DNA of 64,000 nt from Lunularia cruciata (GCA_948567375.1 OX419761.1:22694501-22758500), one strand, 5' to 3'. Positions 46,848-59,614 are shown, numbered from the stretch's first letter. Notes: generated by a model not told the origin, from the letters alone. Made by a program: numbers and translations.

Positions 46848-47138
46848 TATAGTGAAGTAGGGGCTTTTGCTCAATTTTGTCAGACCTTGATGCGGCGAAC
46901 TCAGAATTTATTAAATTGTGGGGTTAGGTTAACTGAGACGCTTAAGCAAGCAGAGTATAACCCAATTCTTATTGTAAAACAAATCTTGGTTACCGATGCA
47001 GCCGTCAAAGGTCACTTAGACCAAATCCCACCCTTCATTCTCATAACGCGCTATGAGCAAGAGATATTAAAATTTATGAACCAAGGTGTACTTTCTACTA
47101 TTGTACAAAAAATAATATCATCAAATAAATTAAATTAG
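46848..47138 (+). pseudogene. atp1: Mitochondrial atp1, 3' end (ATP synthase alpha subunit)
   Basis: Open for 97 codons to the stop at 47138: YSEVGAFAQF, TQNLLNCGVRLTETLKQAEY, KQILVTDAAVKGHLDQIP and LITRYEQEILKF. These match the C-terminal part of the mitochondrial F1 alpha subunit. KGHLDQIP followed by ITRYEQE is the form I know from bryophytes and other early land plants; seed plants differ here. Divergence from the usual GSDLDAAT motif (here CQTLMRRT) and loss of the last residues point to decay after transfer. The upstream residues of the longer frame (46788-46847) are not atp1. Confidence 0.75.
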
Positions 47139-48300
47139 TAATTAACTAGGTACCTTTTACCAAAAATTGACGTAGAGCTTCTTAGAACCTCATCAATAAT
47201 AAAAAACAAAGAGGGGTGAAGCTGTTTGTTTCGCCCTCTGCTTACCGACCAGCCATGGCTGATGAAAAAAGTAGGGCATGGGCAATTTGTCCTTGGGAAT
47301 TCGTCAAGTCCTTCATTTTTAAGTTATAATCTTAACTTGCGACCTCTCAGCAGCAAAGCTTCCTTCCTGAATTAAGGATGGAATAAACAAGCGCTTAGCC
47401 CCTCGGGTTTTCAAATTTCGTTTTTAAATTAGTAAGAAAAATATAAGAACCCTCCACTTTCGGATTTAGAGTCCATTTGGGGATTCATTCGAGGGGTTTT
47501 GGGGTCCACTACAAGATCTCTCTTTTACAATCCGTGGCGTGATAAAGATTATGGTGGGTGTGATAGGGGTATGTTTGAAGTTTCATAGCGTCCGTAAGAT
47601 TTTGGGGATCAAGGAAAAAAAGTGAATTGTTATAATTTATAGTAAGTCAAGGTTTACACATGAGTCTATAAATATTAATTAAAAACAATAAATGAACGTG
47701 TGATCAGTTAGTATGAATCAAGTAATCAAATATGTCATAAATTTTTTCATATATTTAATATATAATATATTTAATATAAATCTTACATTAAAATAAAAAT
47801 ATTTTCCATATCAGAAATTAAAATTTATAAACTATTATTTTTTTGGAAAATTCTTTCTTATAATAGTACAGGTTGTGTACAGGTCCTATACACATAAATT
47901 TTACAGGTTGTTGTCCAGGTCCCAATATAAACACAAAAATTTCTCATTTGAAAACCTTGGTGTTCTACCATTGAAGCTGCTCTTTTCAAAAAGATAATTC
48001 TTGGTTATGGGATATACACCTCTTTTTGTCTATTTAGTAATCAGTTTGCTACATTCAGTTGTTCTACCATTGGAACTATCCCTTTTGAAAAGATAATTCT
48101 TGGTTTACGGGATATCCATGCATTGGAGAGATCTTTTTGCAGTTGGTCAGCTGCATCATTGTCCTTCAGTATTATTCTCACTTCTGACAACACCTCAATC
48201 CACATTAGTTTGGAGTAACTACACTTGGAGGATGTGAGGCTATATATCTAGGCATTAGGGCACTTCTAGATATTCATCTGGAATGGGTCATCCTACACAT
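47139..48300. other. No gene recognised; duplicated tRNA-like fragments
   Basis: AT-rich. At about 47965-48030 and 48060-48120 a unit with GTTCTACCATTG(A/G)A and AAAAGATAATTCTTGG occurs twice. On the minus strand the first word resembles a tRNA D-arm (TCAATGGTAGAAC), but no anticodon arm or acceptor stem can be found, so these are at most remnants. Nothing else is identified. Confidence 0.4.
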
Positions 48301-50300
48301 GGATGTTATGAACTTTTAATAGCATCTCACAAACATCCATCTTTGAAGAGCTTAAGGAGGTTGGTGGATCCTTTGCAAATTTTATTCCTTTTGTGTGGTC
48401 TTTTCATGGCTCTCATACTTTCCTTTACTACCAACACGGTATTTCACAAGAGTGAGTCATCATCTTGGAGTCAATTATTGATACACGTCAAGAAGATCCT
48501 TTCGGATGACCTTTATTTGCCATGGCATACTTTAGAGCTCTCTTATCTACTACTTTGGCCATGCCAAAGTTATTTCCCTCCTTGTCAAATGATGTACACA
48601 TTGTGGACCTTGTAGACCATATTAGGCAGGCCTTTGACCACTTGACTACCGAGCTACATCTAGTAGACTTGAGATTCAATGTGTCAAAGTGCAAGGCATA
48701 GTCCCCTTTAGGTATCCCTCTCCACCTTGAGCTCCCAAAGGGGTGTATCACATCTACATATGGACTGCATGTTCGTGGAGTGTTAGTAGGATTTGAGTAT
48801 TTTATCACACACTTCTTAGATGTTGCCCTTGTAGAGGATATTCTCCATGTGGATGACTTTTTGTTACTAGGAGATCCACATGTGGCATTTGGTATTCTCT
48901 CCTCTAATATTGCTTGTCGATCGAATTACCTCCTTTGCACAATTCCCCCCTCCTTGACCTTCCTATCACATCTAAGAGCCTTTGATAGGAGTATTATGGG
49001 AGTCTTTGGTGATATTATTGGACCAAGGAGTGTGTGATAGGAGATTTGGCACATAGACAAACATCTCTGTTAATCTCATGTGGAGGGGTTGGTTTGTTAT
49101 CTTTGGAAGAGATGACACCTATAGCATTTTTGGATAATCGGGCTCTCTTTGCAACCTACTTTTCTTTTGTGTTGTGGTTGTTGATAGACCGGTTGTGGAG
49201 ACTTATGTGATAGAGGTGGAAGAGAGATCCTTTTCTCTCCAGATGTTATTATGAAAGATAAGAGATAGCCTGTCCCCACATGCATGCGAGGACCTTCCAT
49301 ATTTTGCTTCTTTATTGCCACATTGGACTAGAGGTTTATAGTCTTCCTTGATGGAGCGACAATATCAACATACATTACATTCTCTCTTAGTTGACTTGTC
49401 CATTCCTCATGCTACTAGAGCATGTCTTTGCTCTTGCTCTAGCAAGGATGCATGCTTTTGGATCCTAGCTCGACTGTGCATTAGGGCATTTTGACTCGCA
49501 CCGACTACTTTCTCTATAGCGATGAGATCCTAAGTTTGGTCCACCATTTTGCATCTTCATTACTCACTTGTGAGTGTGGTTCTATATTAGATACAACAGC
49601 AGTCCATATGACATGATATCCTTTTGGAGGATAGAGTATAGCTACCCATGATGCTATTAGGGACATCGTGTTTGCTATGGCACAAGAGAGTGGAGACTTG
49701 GCTTTGAGAGAGCATTCATATGCTTTGCAGACAACACACATGTTAGGGAAAACTTATACATGGTCTGTGATGATTAGGTGATAGTAGCAGATGTCGTGGT
49801 TATGAACCTTATGCGTGATATAGTTTTAGAGGGAGTGATTACCCATCCCCTTGGATGTGCAACGAGTGCAACAACAACTTGCAAGGTCTCCAAGCATAGG
49901 GGTATGCAGCACGGTCACCTCTTTGTTCCTCTAGCCTTGGAGTTATACGGAGCAATGGACACGGCATTCGACACATTTGTTAGGTAGTACATGAGAACTA
50001 TCATGATAGGGGCCAAGGGGTACCACTCTCACTCTCATACTTTGTAGCATATTTAAGTTAACATGTGTCTATTGCTCTACAAAGGCAATGGTTGGTGCAA
50101 TCCATAGGAGAGCAATCACTAGGTGATACTTCTTTAGATGTTACAATTGTTTGTAGATCATGCGATTGGCATAGCTCAGATATCTTAGGTGCGGTAGGGC
50201 AGATTTCACATATCAACTCTATTGGAGCTTAACTTCTTTTTACCTATTTTGTCTCACCCTTGTACAACTTGATGGGTCTTCCCATCTCTAGTGTTTCTAC
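48300..50300 (+). mobile_element. LINE-Z copy 3 (longest; reverse transcriptase and C-terminal domain)
   Basis: Plus-strand frame pieces in order. SHKHIFEELKEV-like (48330), then a PLFAMAYFRALLSTT-like piece (48510). Next is SLSNDVHIV (about 48580), where the catalytic ADD motif is expected, then FNVSKCKA, LGDPHVAFGILSS (48870) and GVFGDIIG (49000). A Cys/His-poor middle follows (49100-49700). The C-terminal domain is at 49778-49987, with VITHPLG, KVSKHRGMQHGHLFVPLALELY and FDTFVR. The tail with GGAGAGCAATCACTAGGTGAT and the family 3' end finish near 50300. Many stops; inactive. Confidence 0.7.
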
Positions 50301-52100
50301 ACCAAAGGATACCATGGAACCATACTATACGGTATGGGGTTTGCTCCCTATGAGACCTTAAAGCGGCATTGAAAGTCCTCTAGCTTCTATATGAAGCTAT
50401 AGAGGACAGTGCAGCACCAGATAGTTTTCATTTACTTGGATGCCATGGCGAAACTTGCCAAGGATACTAGAACTCTGCACGACGATAAGTATAAACTCTG
50501 AAACCGTTTAAAAAGCGGGGCAACCTGACAAATACGAGATGCTAGGGCATAGAATGATCTCGGCTCTACTCAAAGGCTGTTTAGCACTATTGAGGCTTCA
50601 CGCTCTCTAGGCATCGACGGAGAGCGGGGAATAGAATCATGCTTTTGATACAAAGAAATCTATTCTGTTTGTCAGAAGATACAATCTGGGGTCCACTAAG
50701 AAGATCTAGATCTAATCTATTTCCAAAACCAAAAGAGAGATATATATATATATATATATATACTGCGGCCATAATGAAAAGAAAAACCAGAGTTTCAAAA
50801 GGGTACTTCAGTAAGCCCTACATGGGCTGAAGTCTTGACCTCCTCTTCCTTCTAATAATATCATAAATTTTTTTGATTTTTTTTAATGTTATTATATTTG
50901 ATTTTTATTTCTTTCGCAATTTCTTTGACCAAGATTGGTATGTTTTGGTCTATGACGATAATTTTTTCTTTATTTTGACAATTAAATTTGTATATGAATG
51001 GAAAAGTTTAGATTAACTCTTCATTTGCTTTCGCGACTAAAATGGAAAGAAAAAATATTGGCCCGTATGGGTGAAGCTCTCATTGCTCTCTTTCTCCCTC
51101 TCTGCACACTTTTTTGTCCAAAGGACATGAGACCTGCCATCGTGTCATGTACGATACATCGTCTGCGTAGTCAAACTATATTCCCCCTTGTAAAGCCAAA
51201 GAATCGAGACCTGAGGGAGAGGCACTACGTGCTTCCTCCTAGGGTCAAAGTGGGGGTGGGAGAAAGTGATTCTATGATACCCGTAACGTAGCTATAGAGA
51301 TTACAGTAGGGAGGATAAAAGGCTCATAAAGGTTAACAAAAGAAGGGGATTGTTAAATCGGCCCTTTCTTTATTAAAATGATCCACTTCACGCTGTCCGT
51401 CGACGAGCAAGCCCATTTTACATGCGTTAATTATTGGATCACACCATCAAAATATAGAAAATGGGTCGTCATCATTAAAGAAGGGTCTACTTAATATTCT
51501 TTAAAAGAATATTACTATTAAAATTTGAGTAACATAAACGATATATCTCATTAATAAATCCAACAGTAATATTCAGGTTACTTTGCGGCATGTGGTGTAG
51601 TTTTGGGGGCCTTGGTATCGCTGCGGTTGTGTTCCTTTCTCTGGGCTCCGTGTTCCTGTGGTATTTTGTACTCTTTTTCCTTCGAGATATATATTAATTT
51701 TGTGTATTTTTCCCTTTGGTACTTTGTATTCTTTTTCTCTTTCTTCCGAGGTATATATTAATTTTTTTGGTGTTATTCATTCGTAGACAGATCACGTGAG
51801 GGGTGGAAGAAAGGTCAGGACATTCATAATATATAGCCCTGTCCTAGGCAAAAGATCAAATAAGAGGATTAGAAGATGGAACCCTCGTACATGTGATCCC
51901 TGGTGAACGTTGGGGATGTGACGGATAGATCCAATTGTGAAAATCAATCTTCGAACGTTGACGATGTGACAGATAAATGGATATATAGAAAAATAAGAAG
52001 CAACCGGGGAGGCTAGTTCCTGGTCGCTTTTTATGAAATAAAATACGCAACGGTGACAAAATATCGCTAATGTGACGAGATATCACGAAATAGTAATAAT
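50301..52100. other. No gene recognised; partly mitochondrial-like
   Basis: 50460-50640 and 51000-51290 are CG-richer and may be organelle-derived non-coding DNA, but I cannot match a gene. The 97-codon plus frame at 50998-51291 is unassigned. A short (TA) run lies at about 50743-50762. At 51650-51760 and at 51900-51980 short segments are duplicated in tandem (for example ATATATTAATTTT with GTACT(C/T)TTTTTC, and AACGTTG(G/A)(G/C)GATGTGAC). Confidence 0.35.
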
Positions 52101-52129
52101 TGTTTTTTATTACTATTATCAATAATGGA

Positions 52130-53960
52130 GAAGGCTTATCCATAATTTTGTTGTTATTATTATTATTTGCAGTAGTTGCTCCTGCTGTGATTGCCGCTGT
52201 TGTGACCGCTGCTGTGATTGCTCTATATACTCAAAAGCAGATGGATTGCAATGTGCTGATCCCGTAGGTCTGCTGCCTGTTGCTACTATTGCTGGATTTT
52301 GCACCTCAAAGGTCTGGTATGCAAACTTCCCCGAGGGTGTGCACAAATAGAGGATGCTGATGAGGCATCAGCATTTCATCATTGTTGGATCTGCTCTATT
52401 GAGTCAGCCAAAGGTGCGGGTGCTACAAGTGGGGCGTGCATCACGGATGCTGGTTGTTTTGACCACCATTGTCAATCAAAGTTGTTTATGGTAAAGGCAG
52501 CTGCAACAGAAAGTTGCATCAACATTCTTCTGATGCAATGGCTACAAGGTATAGCCATTAAAAATGTTGCTACATGGTTTGTCTTGAGGCGCCAGAGATT
52601 TGTGTACTTGCTTCATGGCATGGCAGGAGATGCTTTTTTTGACATTTTTCCACAAAGGATGGCTGAGTTCAATGAAATCGTTGTGTTTGCTGGACATGAT
52701 TAGTCTGACTAAGGTTGCATTCCTACTCATTTCATGCTCTCTCAAGCAGCAAACAGACACCAAGCATATCACCGGGGGATACCTGCAACCATTTCTTTAA
52801 AGCTGCATGAGCACTTTCAACTCTTGATGTGATAATATGGCCAAACTGCTTGTAGTGGCAAATCCAAGCAAAGATGAACTTTTCCTTGTAGCAAAGCCAT
52901 GTCACCAAATGGTAGAAAAATATGGCTGGAGGGACATTTTGGAAGAGCTGATCTAAGCTTTCCTCATATTCAGCTTCTGATCAAGAGTTAATAACAGCTT
53001 GCCATGCTCCCATGAACTCTTTCCAATAATCATTTGCATCAAATGCAGAGTGCTGCTTTGCCAGTACATTTTTATTGATATGCCAAACACACAGTATCAT
53101 GGTTGCATCTAGAAATAGCAAGGATATGGCATTCATTAGTGCCAATTTGTGATCTGTGAAAAAAACTACACCATGAGAGTTGATGCTTAGTTGCTCAAAA
53201 GATCTTTCCAGTTCATACATTGGCCAGGTGTAGAACTCTTCAGTCTCAATCTACATAAAGCAATATAATAAAGTGAATGTTTCATTTGTTGCTGTCATGC
53301 CTATTACATGCAATAATTGCATCTTATATTGGTTGGTCTTGTACATGCTGCTGATAAAAAAGACCTTGTTAGCCGAATATAATTTGGCAATGTTCTCTGC
53401 TGACTTAGGAAAGATAAAAAAGGCAGGTAAGATTGCAAGCATAGTTTTGTTTGATCTCATGCTAGATAACCCATAGAATCAAGGTATCCAATAAGGCTTC
53501 AGTTGTTGTTCTGCCAGCCAACATCCTTCTCTTCTTGGCCTTCTTGATATTGTAAATGTCCTGAGCTGTTGAGAGGAGATTAACAAGAAAAAGGAGACCG
53601 CGTAGGAAAGGTGGGTAGCAACTGTTGTTGAGAGGTGGGTAGCATCATGTTTAGTAAAGAAACCCAAAAAAACACAAGGTTGTGTTCTGATGCATGCCAG
53701 GTTGTGAATAGTTTCAACCTCTGTCATGGAGAGTGCTCTTGCAGCTGGATATGCAGCCACATTTTCCACCACTTCATGGTTGTGTTCTGCATTGGTCACT
53801 CTTGATAACCAAATATGACAATCTTTTCAAATATGAGCTGGAAGGGACACTCTTGGCAGAGCGTGTGTGTGTGTTGAATCTTCAAGGCATAACCATTTGT
53901 CAAAGCAAAGGTTTTACTGCGGCCATGGCTTCCTCAAGAGAATTGTAACAAGGATAGACA
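52130..53960 (-). pseudogene. Mutator-like (MULE) transposase, decayed
   Basis: Minus-strand pieces in order. AEHNHEVVENVAAYPAARALSMTEVE (53799 onward) is a DNA-binding FAR1-like start. Then DIYNIKKAKKRRMLAG (about 53560), YKMQLLHVIGMTATNETF (53340) and ERSFEQLSINSHGVVFFTDHKLALMNAI (53215-53120), with the MULE catalytic Asp region. Then LCVWHINKNV, YWKEFMGAWQAVINS, a CHAMKQVHKSLAPQ piece (52630) and a Ser/Gln-rich end with GSRPTGS and PSAFEYIEQ (52250). These are typical of MULE DNA transposases. Stops and frameshifts throughout. Terminal inverted repeats were not found. Confidence 0.75.
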
Positions 53961-54930
53961 TAATGGAACCAAGAGAAGAGTGGAGAGGAAGAGAAGATTT
54001 GTACTGCATGTTTGCGCAAAGTAAAAAGGATAGGGTCTAGAGAGGTAGAAAGAGAGTGTGTGCTTAGGGGAAGTCTAAAGCACTCTCTTTTATAGACTTG
54101 GAGACTTCTGCATTCAGTGATAGTTATTAGTCAATTTTGGTGACTCTACAGCATCCCAAAAAATTCACACTATTTATCGGCAGGATAAAAATAGGGTGAG
54201 GTACAAATACTGGCTCCCTAAAATATATATACAATATTCTTTGTAATTGAGAGTGACCAGACAGCACTTTTCATAAAATGTTCCTCTATGTACAATACTA
54301 GGGTGATACTACAGCCCCATTATTGCTCTAACTCATTGATTTATACTTTTGTCAACATCAAAGATTTTGTATTTGTTCAATGGGTAGCCTCAAGATGATT
54401 AATTTTCTTTTAATTTTTAATTATAAATATATTATTTTTAATAATTTAGTTATACATAAAAAAATTTATAATTTCCTATATTTTGATGACAACCCACTTT
54501 TGAATGCCCTTCTATGTCAATGATAGGAAATATATAAAAAAATTCACCTTGATATGAAGAATGAAGTTGCTATACAACTATGAGGCAAATATTCTTTGCA
54601 TATCCCAAGACTAAAGGTCAATTGTGTAAAGGTTCATTTCATGCGGGCAGGAGTAACCATCTTGGCATTTGGCAAGTGGATGGATTAAACCGCCTGTTGA
54701 GCTCTCAAAGACTGAGAATAATTTCCTCTTGTATAGGTTCGGAGTGAAAAGATAAAAGGAACAAAAAATTTAGATATAGGCGATCATGTCCTTCTTAACA
54801 ATGGAGATGCTAAGCTTTTCACGTTGAAAGATAACAAGGCAAGGTAGTATCAAACCTATGAATCTACAAATCTTGGACATAAAGTATTACCAATGAAATT
54901 GTGATGGTTCCCTTTTAAGAAAAGAAATGG
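53961..54930. other. No gene recognised
   Basis: AT-rich sequence between the MULE remnant and LINE-Z copy 4. It may include the 5' untranslated part and terminal region of the MULE, but no inverted repeat is evident by eye. Confidence 0.35.
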
Positions 54931-56077
54931 TCTATCCCCTTGGGCCGAGATGACCTTCCATCCTTTGCTTCACTAATGTCAGATTGGACCAGATGTATGC
55001 AGTCTTCCTTGATGGAGCAATAATCTTAGCATACAATACATTCTCTCTTAGTTGACTCATCCATTCCTTGGGCCATCAGAGCAAGTCTTTGCTCTTGCTC
55101 TAGCAAGGGTGCAGGCTCTTGAATCCTAACTCAATTGTGCATTAACACATTTTGACTTGCACTAGCTACCTTCTCTGTAGGATGAGGTTATGCTTTGGTT
55201 TGGCCCACCAGTCTACATCTTCATTACTCACTTGTGTGTGTGGTTCTACACTAGATGCTGTAGCTTCCAACTTGCACCAACTATCTTCATAAGATGAGGT
55301 TTTGCCTAGGTTTGGTTCACCCCTTTGCATCTTCATTACTCACTTGTGAGTTAAGTTTTACACTAGATGCAGCAGCAGTCCATATGACATTGTGTCCCTT
55401 TGAAGGATAAAGGATAACTACCAATGATGCCATTAGTAATACAATGTTTGTTATGGCATGAGAGAGTGGATACCTTGCTTGGAGACAGCTTTTGCTTGCT
55501 TTGTAGACAACATTTGTCAGATCAGACTTATAATTGGTCTGAGATGATCAGGTGATAGAGGCAAATGTTGTGGTAACATACCCTATGAGTGATGCAGTTT
55601 TGGAGAGAGTGATTACTCATCCCTTGGATGGGCAACAAGCAGAGCAACAACACTCAAGGTCTCCAAGTATAGGGTATCCAACGAGGTCACCTTTTTGTTC
55701 CTCTAGCCTTGGAGTTATATGGAGCAATGGACAAAACATTTGACACATTTTTCAGGAAGCACACAAGAGCTTACCATATTAGACATCAGTGTTATCACTC
55801 TCACTCTCATACTTTATAACATATTTTAGACATTGTGTCTCCATTGCTCTATAAAGAACATTGGCTAGTGCAATCCATAAGAGAGAAATCACACTAGGTG
55901 ATGCTTCTTTGGATACTCCAGTAGTTTGTAGATCTTATGAGTTGTATAGGTTGGATACATTAGGTGTGGTCGGGCAGATTTCTCATATTGATACTATTGG
56001 GGTCTAGCCCCATTTTACCTCTTTTGTATCTCCCTTGTATGGCTTGATGGGGTCTTCCCATCCTTCATGTGTTCTAC
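54930..56077 (+). mobile_element. LINE-Z copy 4 (5'-truncated)
   Basis: Matches copy 3 from about 49300 on: GTCTTCCTTGATGGAGCAA, CTCTTGCTCTAGCAAGG, the C-terminal domain at 55552-55743 (VITHPL, then a frame change, VPLALELY-like) and the tail to GTCTTCCCATCCTTC near 56075. Within it 55160-55370 holds two tandem versions of a segment of about 115 bp (ATCTTCATTACTCACTTGTG in both), which is single in copy 3. Non-functional. Confidence 0.65.
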
Positions 56078-56876
56078 ATGGTTACCTTTCCCCATAGGGC
56101 TTAGGTCAGAAACCTGCCACAATGGATATCTCTGGCCGTGCAAGAAAAAAAAAGTCAGGCTTACATGCAATCACGGCGCTAGGTGCTAAAGGTCTAACAA
56201 AGGAGGAAGGAGAAACAAAGGCTGCCATATATAATTTGAGAGACATGTAACATAGACTGGCACATGGTGTCCTTGAAAATTATTTTTATTATAAGATAAA
56301 GTTTAGTTCTTGCTAATTTATTATTGTAAGAAAAAAATAAATAAAAACTCACTGAGTCAATAAGTGATTGCCCTTGCCCTTCATGCATCATGGAACTTGC
56401 AACCCTACCACATTCAGAGGATGATCAGCCAGACAGGTTACCAATTACCTGTGAACATCATCAAAGCCTAACATTTTACCATTATTTTTGAATGAAAGAT
56501 AATGCATCTCCAACCTTTGCATCTCCAACCCGAGATGCAAAGCTCCCAACCAACGGCCCAAGAACATGAAATACTTTGTGGGTCCGAAGGTCAGGGACTG
56601 TCCAACAGGGCCTAGGGGTGGAATTTTAGACAAGAAACCTAAAAATTATTTATGCATGTGGCTCTATGCAGTTGGTGGAATTTCTCATTTTGTATATTAA
56701 AAAATAAAACTCATGAAATAAAATAAAATTGAAAAGAAAAACTGACAAAAGTAAGTTGAGGTATAGGTATATCAAATGGAATAGCCGCAAACCTGATCAA
56801 TATCTTGTGAATATGATCCATTCTCAAGGCATATTATATTGTAAAATATATGATGGGGTGCTATCTAGTACAATTT

Positions 56877-56977
56877 GGGGATTTGGGGACTTCCAATAAA
56901 TTGGAAAAACACAGAGAAGATTAGCATGGCCCTTGTGCAAGGATGACATGCGCAAATCAAGAAATGGTCTAAATTTT
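56877..56977 (+). pseudogene. U6 spliceosomal RNA pseudogene
   Basis: Contains TTTGGGGACTTCCAATAAATTGGAA, then ACAGAGAAGATTAGCATGGC, the hallmark ACAGAGA box and following stem, GCAAGGATGACATGCGCAAATC, and AAATGGTCTAAATTTTT, the usual 3' end. Compared with U6, several changes are C to T or G to A at CG sites (TTCGG to TTTGG, CCGA to CCAA, ATCGAG to ATCAAG), the pattern of methylated, inactive DNA. The first bases are altered. No TATA box or upstream element of a plant U6 gene is visible. LINE sequence in the same direction starts about 100 bp downstream. Confidence 0.85.
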
Positions 56978-57059
56978 TAAGTTGGTGAAGTGCAAGTAGT
57001 GGAAATTTTTTTAACTCAATGGGGTTGAGTTGAGCACTAAGTTGAGGAGCAATACCAAG

Positions 57060-59330
57060 GCTTTTTGGAAGAAGGTAACCATCAAATCTCCATCTCCATT
57101 GCTAGACCTAAAGGAGCTTTGTATATGAATGATCTGTACATTTTCATGATGCTCCAAGCATTGCACCTAGCCTTGGATCTGCTCTCACCATCTCTGAAGT
57201 TGATGTGAAGTACCAACCCAAGAAGTTGGTCAATGGTAAGGCTGAAGACCTTGATGGACTATGTGTTGAACTTCTGAAGTGTGGTGGTAGCCACTTGATT
57301 CCAGTACTCACTTCTCTCTTGAATGAGGCAATCAGGTGTGACATTCTTGATAGATGGTGCTTGAAGAAGATAGTTCTTATTCACAAGTCTGGCTAGAGAG
57401 ATGTTGCCACCAATTACCATACCATACTAGTTGGTAGTATCTTTGCCAAGTCATATTGTTGAATTTTGGAGTCTAGGTTGAGCACTTGGGCTAAAAAGTA
57501 TAGAATTTGAGCTAAGAGTCAAGTTGGTTTCAAATCACACTTCAGTACCTTGGAGCACATATTGGTACTCCATGTTTTGTGGTGGAAATCTAAGGGTGTT
57601 TGGAGAGCTCTCTATGTTGCATTTATTGATTTCAGGAAGGCCTTTGATAAGGTCCTTAGAAAATCTCTAAGTAAGAGACTCATTGAAGTTGGTGTTTCAC
57701 CGGATCTGATTGGTGCTATCTCTAGACTCTATGAGAAAGTGGTTGTGAGATTTTCATCTTTGAGCTTTCAAGATGTCCTTAGCACAATAAGTGCAATTCA
57801 AGGATGATCTATATCTCCAAATCTATTTGGAATCTTCATCAATGATCTAGAGAGACAACTCATGGAAGTTGGAGCTACATGTTTATAAGTTGGCTCTTTG
57901 ATGATACATGCACTCCTTTATGCAGATGATGTAGTGCTCCTCTCCACCAACCCAAAGAGTTTATAGAAGCTATTGGATTCTCTTCTTTGATTTTGAAATC
58001 AAACCAAGATGGAGGTGAACCTTGACAAGTCCAAGGTGATTGTGGTGGGTTCTAAAGGTGTCACACCTTTTTTTATGGACACCATTTGGAGCAGGTTTCT
58101 TCTTATAAGTAATTGGGCCTTGAATTTTCTCATGACTATAGTTGGTCTACTTGTGTGAAGATTAGAATCAATGCAGGGTTTAGAGCTTTGTATTGACTCA
58201 TGAATCGCTCTAGACTTGCTCATCTTACCACATGGGAGTTGAAGAAGGCGTTGTTCAGATCTCTTGTACAGCCGGTGGTTCTCTATGGTGCTCAAACTTG
58301 GGGTCCAAGTACAAGAAGACATGGTGGCAAAAGGTGGAGAAAGTTTGGAAATTGTTTTTTGATGATGAACTTGGGGTGAAGATTTAAACTCCCTGTGTAT
58401 TTTTTGCTTGCTGAAATAGAGTTTTTGCCTCTTGAGTCTGAAGCTTTGTTCTGAGCTCTCACATATGCCACTAAGGTGAGGTCCATGGAGCATGAGAGAC
58501 TTCACTACCAAGCTTTTTGTGCCACTCTATCTATTGGTTGGTATAAAAATCTGATTGCATGTGCCACAAGGTGGAATGTTTATAGGCGACATTGGAGATT
58601 GGAGCCTATTGCACTACGAGAAGTGATCAAGGCGCAGTTCTTACTTTTCTTATGGCAGCAACCAAGTACCAAGATCAACAGTTTATGAATCCTATGTTGG
58701 TGTATTGTGAGCAAGATTATCTCTTGGCTAGGATTTCTATCTAGGATTTCTACTTCACTTAGACATGTTATTACTCAGCATAGAACTAGCTCTCATAGAC
58801 TAGAAATAGAATAAGGATGTTGGTAGCAAATAGAGCACTCCATGCAACTTTGTATATTGTGTACTATGAGCAAAGTTGAGGATGAGCACCATTATGAGCA
58901 AGATTATTTCTATCTAGAATTTCTACTTCACTTAGATGTGTTATTACTCAGCATAGAACTAGCTCTCATAGACTTGAAATAGAATAAGGATGTTGGTAGC
59001 AAATAGAGCACTCCATGCAACTTTGTATATTGTGTACTATGAGCAAAGTTGAGGATGAGCACCATGTCTTTGTTGAATGCACTTGTTAACATCAGATTAG
59101 AGTCATGCATCATATTAATTGTAATGATTTTTCAACATTCTTACAAATTGAGACTTTAGCATTAGTGAAATGTATGATCGAGGTTAGTTTAGATTGGACC
59201 AATTGATTATAAATTGGTTAGATATCTTAAGTTCTTGTTTAGTCTCACATTTCATATGTTTTGTATTATATTTTTAACTTTTGACTCTTTGGGTTTCATT
59301 ATTTATTTCATTGATTCGGAGAGCACGGTA
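57060..59330 (+). mobile_element. LINE-type retrotransposon with reverse transcriptase, decayed
   Basis: Plus-strand pieces: KLVNGKAEDLDGLCVELLKCG and IPVLTSLLNEAI (57220-57330), KIVLIHKSG (57370), QVGFK (57520), VAFIDFRKAFDKV (57615), SPNLFGIFINDLE (57810), LLYADDVVLLS (57913-57945; YADD at 57919-57930) and MEVNLDKSKVIVVG (58010). These are fingers and palm of a non-LTR reverse transcriptase. Downstream 58190-58720 continues as the thumb and connection. A Cys/His-containing end (about 59060) follows the duplicated part, and AT-rich sequence ends it. Different from LINE-Z. Many stops; inactive. Confidence 0.75.
58709..59070 (+). repeat. Tandem duplication of about 187 bp in the LINE
   Basis: Units start at 58709 and 58896 with GAGCAAGATTAT and share ATTACTCAGCATAGAACTAG and GTTGGTAGCAAATAGAGCAC. 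The first unit has an extra 12-13 bp. Divergence is low, so it is younger than the LINE insertion. Confidence 0.85.
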
Positions 59331-59614
59331 GTAAGTCATTTGGGATTTTCCTTAACTGTTTGGTACTAAGCGAACAACGAGTGAACAAGAGATAAAATTT
59401 CCAGAAACTTATCATAATTGTCCCTCTTTTTTGTCGGACAGTGCCCGGCCATTTGCATTAGACAAAAACATTTTCCGGCCCTACGGGCTTCTATCATGTT
59501 TCGTCACCATTGCCAAAATAGTATTTTTGGACTTCGGACCCGATAGGCAAAAAAGAACATTGCATGGAAACTATTTTCGCCGTCGGACCCTATACCTTCG
59601 GACCCTGTACACCC

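Noticed and set aside
41545-47138. The window being a native mitochondrial genome
   Set aside because: Gene pieces are truncated, frameshifted and mixed with nuclear LTR, LINE and MULE elements and a CG-decayed U6 pseudogene; a nuclear insert fits better.
47960-48120. Two tRNA genes on the minus strand (D-arm-like words)
   Set aside because: No anticodon arm, T-arm or acceptor stem could be assembled; only a duplicated short segment is supported.
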